Assembly: GCA_041166365.1 (NCBI GenBank)
Contig: JBEEFX010000108.1
Coordinates: 1-8,665, forward strand
Reading direction: 5' to 3'
Origin: DASUCS01 sp041166365
GTDB lineage: Bacteria; Actinomycetota; Acidimicrobiia; Acidimicrobiales; JACDCH01
Length of the DNA stretch: 8,665 nt
Within the stretch, counting starts at the first letter, position 1. Every line of letters begins with the position of its first letter. Shown piece by piece: positions 5,858-8,665 of the stretch. A program made the position numbers and the translations under genes. Below the pieces are notes generated by a model, which had not been told where the DNA came from, did no database searches, and saw only the letters and a program-made list of their open reading frames with translations.

Positions 5858-6241
5858 TCAGGCTTCTTCGGGAGGCAGCGGAATCGAGTGAAACAGCGAG
5901 AACCTCCACGCGCCTGCCTCGCGTTTGAAGATCACGGTCGTTGGGGCCGACACATGCTGGGCCGCGCCCTCGACCGTGTAGTCCTGGTCGATCCAGCAAG
6001 TCAGCAGACCGGTGTCACCCTCGATCGTCTCGTTGCCGTCGGTGACGACCGTCTTCATCCCGGTGACCATCGAGACAAGCCCGCGTAGGTAGTTCTGCAC
6101 CTCGTCCGCGCCCCTCATCCACTTGCGAGAGATCTCGTCGACGCCCTGAGCCTCGCTCGCGACCGAAGCCACAAGTGCCTCGGTATCGCCGCGCTCGAAC
6201 GCGTCGAACATGCCTTCAAGTGCCGCCTGTAGTTCCCCCAT
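5858..6241 (-). CDS. NTF2/SnoaL-like fold protein (SgcJ/DUF4440-like)
   Basis: The 127-residue product has the pattern of a small NTF2-like alpha+beta barrel: an N-terminal helix LQAALEGMFDAFERGDTEALVASV (4-27), then KWMRGADEVQNYLRGLV (40-56), and strands ending in PTTVIFKREAGAWRFSLFHSIPL (100-122). The PTTVxFxREAGxWRxxxFHS ending is typical of SnoaL/SgcJ/DUF4440-type proteins, which include isomerases, hydratases and ligand binders; the substrate cannot be told. I chose the ATG at 6241 because a strong ribosome binding site (GAGGAGGT) lies five bases upstream. An open extension to 6286 would place that site inside the gene. There is no signal peptide or membrane segment. It is convergent with the tRNA and lies 109 bases downstream of a small minus-strand gene. 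Confidence 0.85.
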   Translation of the reverse strand: MGELQAALEGMFDAFERGDTEALVASVASEAQGVDEISRKWMRGADEVQNYLRGLVSMVTGMKTVVTDGNETIEGDTGLLTCWIDQDYTVEGAAQHVSAPTTVIFKREAGAWRFSLFHSIPLPPEEA

Positions 6242-6246
6242 GTCGA

Positions 6247-6252
6247 CCTCCT
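6247..6252 (-). promoter_or_regulatory. Strong ribosome binding site deciding the start at 6241
   Basis: On the minus strand this reads AGGAGG, a full Shine-Dalgarno core, five bases before the ATG at 6241. It is the clearest ribosome site in the window and excludes the longer N-terminus. A CCGCAC/GTGCGG inverted repeat at 6281-6298 lies further upstream. Confidence 0.85.
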
Positions 6253-6350
6253 CTGTGATCCGCCGGAATTGCGCTGCGCGCCGCACCGTACTGTGCGGTA
6301 CCAGCGTCCGCTCGGGCCGCGATCGACAGGCGAGATCGGCACTTCCCGCG

Positions 6351-6590
6351 CTAGTCGGCGAGTCGCTCGTCTCGCAGTTGCATCACACGCTCGGTGACGG
6401 TGGTCCTGACGCTCCCCGGCTTCCCGGAACTCACCCAGCCTCCGTCAAGATCCACAAGCCATGCGCGCTGACCGAACCATTTTTTCGGCCGGATCAGTGT
6501 CGCCGCGCGTCGCCGCTTCCCTCTGAACGGGAACTTCGTCAACGTCACCCGATCGCCAGCCCGAAGCGGGTGTTCCCGGTGGCGCGCCAT
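6351..6590 (-). CDS. Small basic hypothetical protein, possible SH3-like barrel
   Basis: I do not recognise this gene with certainty. The 79-residue product is basic and shows short alternating strands typical of an SH3/KOW-like barrel: LRAGDRVTLTKFPFRGKRR (9-27), AATLIRPKKWFGQRAWLVDL (29-48), then GGWVSSG and a C-terminal helix-like end TERVMQLRDERLAD. Such small barrels often bind nucleic acid or a partner protein; that is only inference. The ATG at 6588-6590 is chosen because sequence upstream in the same frame turns low-complexity, Arg/His/Asp-rich and shadow-like. The ribosome site is weak. It would precede the NTF2-like gene at 6241 by 109 bases on the same strand, and is divergent from the membrane protein at 6690. 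The opposite strand is also open, so a chance frame is not excluded. Confidence 0.5.
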   Translation of the reverse strand: MARHREHPLRAGDRVTLTKFPFRGKRRRAATLIRPKKWFGQRAWLVDLDGGWVSSGKPGSVRTTVTERVMQLRDERLAD

Positions 6591-6689
6591 CTGCCCAGCT
6601 TCGTCGGTTTGATCCGCACGCGCTGTGGGCTGAACGCACAGGCATTTCCGGATGGTCGATCGCTTGTCCACGGCGCGAAGATCGGGCGC

Positions 6690-7040
6690 ATGGCGATGGC
6701 CGCCGTCGGTGTAGCGGTTCTCTGCATCGGTTGCATCCCGCGCGTGTTCGTGGCTCGTGTGCTTCGACGGCAAGGTCACTCGTGGTCGGTAGTAACGCGC
6801 ACGTTTCTGACCAGTCCGATGTGCTTCTTCGGCGTCGTTCTGTTGGTCGGCCAAGTGAACGCGATGGCAGGTGGCTTCGTCATGATTGCGTGGGGGTCGT
6901 GGGCTTTCGTCGTGCTCGCGACCGGGCTCGTGCGCGGCGTCTGGCGATTCCCGACCGCCGTGCGGCTGATTGGCGATCCCGAGGCGTGGCGAGGGAACCG
7001 ACACGCCTATTGGGAGTCGAATGAGCGAAAACCGAAGTAG
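6690..7040 (+). CDS. Hypothetical small membrane protein, three helices
   Basis: I do not recognise the family. The 116-residue product has three hydrophobic segments: about 2-22 (AMAAVGVAVLCIGCIPRVFVA), 42-58 (SPMCFFGVVLLVGQVNA) and 61-82 (GFVMIAWGSWAFVVLATGLVRG). Arg-rich connectors (RVLRRQGHSWS) and a hydrophilic C-terminus (FPTAVRLIGDPEAWRGNRHAYWESNERKPK) complete it. Clean membrane segments and a sensible charged tail support coding on this strand. The ATG at 6690 is the first that starts just before helix 1; the ATG at 6696 is an alternative. The in-frame region upstream to 6210 looks noncoding and lies opposite minus-strand genes. No strong ribosome site is seen. It is followed 51 bases later by a second small membrane protein on the same strand, possibly co-transcribed. 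Confidence 0.6.
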   Translation: MAMAAVGVAVLCIGCIPRVFVARVLRRQGHSWSVVTRTFLTSPMCFFGVVLLVGQVNAMAGGFVMIAWGSWAFVVLATGLVRGVWRFPTAVRLIGDPEAWRGNRHAYWESNERKPK

Positions 7041-7091
7041 CCGCCGCTAAGTGGCGATCTCACGGCTTCATGGGAAGGCCGATCGGGCAAT

Positions 7092-7361
7092 ATGCGTGGT
7101 GCTCTTCCGCTGGGCTCGCGGTTGATGAAAGCCGAAACGCGAACGCGGCTTCGACTAACACTGCTCCGGCCATGGTGGGAGAACCCGCGAGGTCTTGCGC
7201 TCTTTCCGGCACTCATTGAACTCGGCCTCGCCGTACTGGTAGCGGTCGTCGGTGTCTTCGCTGGGTTTCCCGACGTGCTGGCCTTCTGGGTCGTTGCCGC
7301 GCTTCTGTTTGCAAGCGGCCTCGTGACCTTGCGCTTCTGGCGCCGGAGCGTGCCGCGATGA
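7092..7361 (+). CDS. Hypothetical small membrane protein, two helices
   Basis: The family is not recognised. The 89-residue product has a basic N-terminus (RTRLRLTLLRPWWENPRG, 17-34) and two membrane helices separated by a short turn with GFPDV: about 35-57 (LALFPALIELGLAVLVAVVG) and 60-80. The tail is basic (RFWRRSVPR). This suggests a helical hairpin with both ends in the cytoplasm by the positive-inside rule. The ATG at 7092 is used; the ATG at 7125 (MKAETRTRLRL) is an equally possible start, and no strong ribosome site separates them. The TGA stop overlaps an ATG (ATGA) that opens a 33-codon frame. Together with the gene at 6690 it forms a plus-strand pair of small membrane proteins. Confidence 0.6.
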   Translation: MRGALPLGSRLMKAETRTRLRLTLLRPWWENPRGLALFPALIELGLAVLVAVVGVFAGFPDVLAFWVVAALLFASGLVTLRFWRRSVPR

Positions 7362-7459
7362 GGCCAACCGTGCCCAATCGGAACGTGCCGATCGCGCGTC
7401 TCCGCCGACGCCTCGACATGTCGCTGTCTCGAGCTCGTTCCCGCGAGCTGTGGTTCTGA
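7358..7459 (+). CDS. Possible 33-residue basic small protein, overlapping the upstream stop
   Basis: This short frame starts with the ATG of an ATGA overlap with the membrane protein gene ending at 7361, which allows translational coupling. The product is strongly basic (core IARLRRRLDMSLSRARSREL) and may be one amphipathic helix. It has no recognisable family, is very short, and Arg-rich short frames are common by chance in GC-rich DNA. The overlap is the only positive evidence. Confidence 0.2.
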   Translation: MRPTVPNRNVPIARLRRRLDMSLSRARSRELWF

Positions 7460-7597
7460 CTAGTTCCGACCGCGCGTCTGGAATGCCGGGAAAATAGTTC
7501 TGGTGTCATCTATATCCGCCGAACAAACCGGGCAAGGCTGCTCGGTCAGCGCGGTCGGCTCTACCGGCGTGTCCGAGCGGATGTATTTCGACAACAT
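7460..7597 (-). CDS. Possible 45-residue small protein with a CPVC motif
   Basis: The frame starts at an ATG at 7595-7597 and ends with TAG next to the end of the convergent 33-codon frame. Its product includes EQPCPVCSADIDDTRTIF (19-36), with a CxxC pair at C22 and C25 like half of a zinc ribbon. AGGTGG lies only about two bases before the ATG, too close for an ideal ribosome site. It may instead be the decayed tail of a lost gene, because a stop closes the frame just upstream. Function is unknown. Confidence 0.25.
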   Translation of the reverse strand: MLSKYIRSDTPVEPTALTEQPCPVCSADIDDTRTIFPAFQTRGRN

Positions 7598-7712
7598 GGC
7601 CACCTACGCGGCGATGGTTTGCTCCCCTCGTAGTCCGAAGCACCCACGATCGAGAACCTGCGGTCCCCGGCCGTAGGGATTCGACTGTCTGCGCCACCGG
7701 CCCGCGGCGGCG

Positions 7713-8159
7713 TCAATTCGACAGGCCGAAGATCGCTGTCTGCGGCCCCATCCGGGCCATGGAGCGGTAGTTGCGTTGCGCGAACCACCAGCGCCCGTCG
7801 ACGCGGGAGTACGAATCCTCGTAGCACCCGTGCGCGATCGGCCAGGTGTCGAGCTCGCGGTCGTGTCGGATCTCGCACATGAAGATCCGTCCGGACGCCT
7901 GGGTGTCCGAGGTGATGTCGACCACGGTGTTGAGGATGACGAACGCGAAGTGATCGAAGCGTTCGATGGCCGCGCCGACGAAGTCCCCGAAGGCGTCCGG
8001 TCCGATGAATGTCCGCAGCGGGTTCGTCACCGTGTCCACCTCGACGCGCGTGTCCGGAAGGAACACCTCGCGGAGCTCCGGCCAGGCCCGGCGGGTGACG
8101 ATGTCGGCGTACTGCGCCTGAAGTCGCCACAACGAAACGACGTCGTCGGTCTCGGTCAT
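7713..8159 (-). CDS. NTF2/SnoaL-like domain protein (SnoaL_4 type)
   Basis: The 148-residue product has the NTF2-like order. An N-terminal helix DVVSLWRLQAQYADIVTRRAWPELREVFLP (6-35) is followed by a strand with RVEVDTVTNP. A helix FGDFVGAAIERF (57-68) follows, then strands HFAFVILNTVVDI and GRIFMCEIRHD. The C-terminal part is HGCYEDSYSRVDGRWWFAQRNYRSMAR (110-136). The G.Y.D.Y.R.DGRWW...R pattern is typical of SnoaL_4 proteins, a group with dehydratases, isomerases and many uncharacterised members, often in lipid or aromatic compound metabolism. The ATG at 8159 gives the normal family N-terminus; only GGGG precedes it. It is not closely similar by eye to the other NTF2-like protein in the window at 5858. 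It is divergent from the ArsR-family gene 90 bases away and could share its control region. Confidence 0.85.
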   Translation of the reverse strand: MTETDDVVSLWRLQAQYADIVTRRAWPELREVFLPDTRVEVDTVTNPLRTFIGPDAFGDFVGAAIERFDHFAFVILNTVVDITSDTQASGRIFMCEIRHDRELDTWPIAHGCYEDSYSRVDGRWWFAQRNYRSMARMGPQTAIFGLSN

Positions 8160-8185
8160 CCCCGCAGCCCATCACACTCAGCGGA

Positions 8186-8214
8186 ATCGCGGCTCGAGCA
8201 GGCGGTGCCGCGAT
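8186..8214. promoter_or_regulatory. Inverted repeat between the divergent genes
   Basis: ATCGCGGC (8186-8193) and GCCGCGAT (8207-8214) are perfect eight-base arms around 13 bases. They end two bases before the -35 box of the regulator and would lie upstream of, or in the leader of, the divergent NTF2-like gene. A second operator or an mRNA hairpin is possible. Confidence 0.5.
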
Positions 8215-8215
8215 C

Positions 8216-8243
8216 TTGACATATTCCTATATCGGCATATGAT
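8216..8243 (+). promoter_or_regulatory. Promoter of the ArsR-family gene
   Basis: TTGACA (8216-8221) is a perfect -35 box, followed after 16 bases by TATGAT (8238-8243), one base from the -10 consensus. Transcription would start near 8250, which is the A of the ATG of the regulator, so the message is probably leaderless. Confidence 0.8.
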
Positions 8244-8251
8244 ATGCCGAT
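8231..8251. promoter_or_regulatory. 21-bp perfect palindrome: probable autoregulatory operator
   Basis: Ten-base arms ATCGGCATAT and ATATGCCGAT flank a single G, with no mismatch. The palindrome covers the whole -10 box, the expected transcription start and the first two bases of the start codon. A dimeric winged-helix repressor bound here would block RNA polymerase, so repression of the operon by its own product is the simplest reading. Confidence 0.8.
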
Positions 8252-8591
8252 GGCTCGAACCCCGACGACGACGGATGCGTTCAACGCCGTCGCCGAGGCG
8301 AGCCGTCGAGAGCTCGTCGACGCGATCGGCGCCGGCGAGGTGACGGTGAGCGAGCTCGTCGAGCGACTCGGAATCAGCCAGCCACAGGTGTCCAAGCACC
8401 TCGCCGTGCTGCGAGCGGTCGGCATCGTGCTCGTACGCGCTGACGGACGGCACCGCTGGTACCGGGTCAACGGCCTCGCGCTCAAACCCGTCCACGACTG
8501 GGTGAGCACCTTTGCCCGCACCTGGAACTCCAGGCTCGACCAGCTCGACGATCTCCTCGTCGAGCTCCAACACGAAGAGGACACGCGATGA
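8250..8591 (+). CDS. ArsR/SmtB-family winged-helix transcriptional regulator
   Basis: The 113-residue product has the ArsR-type N-terminal helix DAFNAVAEASRRELVDAI (9-26) and the recognition helix-turn-helix VTVSELVERLGISQPQVSKHLAVLRAVGIV (31-60). The wing RADGRHRWYRVN (63-74) and a C-terminal dimerisation helix follow. It has no cysteine, so the metal-binding CxC-type site of classic ArsR/SmtB proteins is absent and metal sensing by that route is unlikely. This fits the subgroup encoded next to SRPBCC/AHSA1 genes. I prefer the ATG at 8250 over the in-frame ATG at 8244, because the predicted transcription start falls on 8250 and there is no ribosome binding site. Its TGA overlaps the next gene's ATG (ATGA). 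A perfect palindrome over its promoter suggests it represses itself and the following gene. Confidence 0.92.
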   Translation: MARTPTTTDAFNAVAEASRRELVDAIGAGEVTVSELVERLGISQPQVSKHLAVLRAVGIVLVRADGRHRWYRVNGLALKPVHDWVSTFARTWNSRLDQLDDLLVELQHEEDTR

Positions 8592-8665
8592 GCAACCCTG
8601 CAAGCACCAACCGTCACGGCTCCGCTGTCATCACCCTGCCGTCGGATACCGAGTACCTGATCACC
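8588..8665 (+). CDS. SRPBCC/AHSA1-domain protein, N-terminal fragment (cut by window end)
   Basis: Only 26 codons are visible. The segment SAVITLPSDTEYLIT (12-26) matches the usual opening of AHSA1/SRPBCC proteins of the type encoded beside ArsR-family regulators, in which a ...TLPSDTEILITR... strand leads into the domain. SRPBCC folds form deep hydrophobic pockets that bind lipids, aromatics or other small ligands; the ligand here is unknown. Its ATG overlaps the regulator's TGA, so the two are co-transcribed and probably translationally coupled. The assignment leans on this context and on a short N-terminal match. Confidence 0.7.
   Translation, partial: MSNPASTNRHGSAVITLPSDTEYLIT

Noticed and set aside
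7660..7710. Minus-strand stretch with TCGAATCCCTAC resembling a tRNA T-arm, possible attachment site remnant
   Set aside because: The facing T-stem half does not pair, no acceptor or anticodon arm can be drawn, and the match to the tRNA-Ala end is only about nine bases.
7776..8219. Plus-strand frame opposite the second NTF2-like gene
   Set aside because: The product is Val/Arg/Asp-rich with no recognisable motif, while the minus strand encodes a clear SnoaL-like domain.

Overview
The window comes from a high-GC bacterium with GTG/TTG starts, stop-start overlaps and actinobacterial gene content. The galU-moeA cluster followed by a SepX/GlpR-like membrane protein is an actinobacterial arrangement. 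I infer an actinobacterium, possibly class Acidimicrobiia; no rRNA or other strict marker is present to prove this.

Bases 1-4027 are a core, all-plus-strand block. It holds the 3' end of plsY (phospholipid acyltransferase), galU (UDP-glucose synthesis), moeA or its paralogue glp, moaA and moaC. plsY/galU overlap as ATGA, galU/moeA abut with no gap, and moeA/moaA overlap as GTGA, so these four are probably translated from one mRNA. moaA and moaC carry out the first steps of molybdenum cofactor synthesis and moeA the last (metal insertion). Between moaA and moaC lies a 148-base spacer with a perfect 31-bp direct repeat that includes the moaA stop codon, plus hairpins. moaC may start from its own near-leaderless promoter.

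Bases 4028-5479 begin with a 200-base spacer containing an AT-rich inverted repeat and a tandem 11-bp repeat. A three-helix membrane protein resembling the divisome protein SepX/GlpR follows, then a translin-family protein, then a tRNA-Ala(CGC) gene. MoeA-like Glp and GlpR/SepX are known partners in cell division in corynebacteria, so the moeA in this window may belong to that system rather than only to cofactor synthesis. Translin next to a tRNA gene is suggestive because archaeal translin-type nucleases have been linked to tRNA processing.

Bases 5480-7712 look like accessory or poorly conserved DNA. They hold a strong 43-bp imperfect palindrome with a decayed second copy, an NTF2/SnoaL-like protein on the minus strand, a small basic protein on the minus strand, two small membrane proteins on the plus strand, and two very small uncertain ORFs that meet tail to tail.

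Bases 7713-8665 hold a second NTF2/SnoaL-like protein on the minus strand. Opposite it is a divergent cysteine-free ArsR-family regulator with a clear promoter. A perfect 21-bp palindrome lies over its -10 box and its probable leaderless start codon. The regulator overlaps (ATGA) the start of an SRPBCC/AHSA1-type gene that runs off the window, a recognisable regulator-effector pair.
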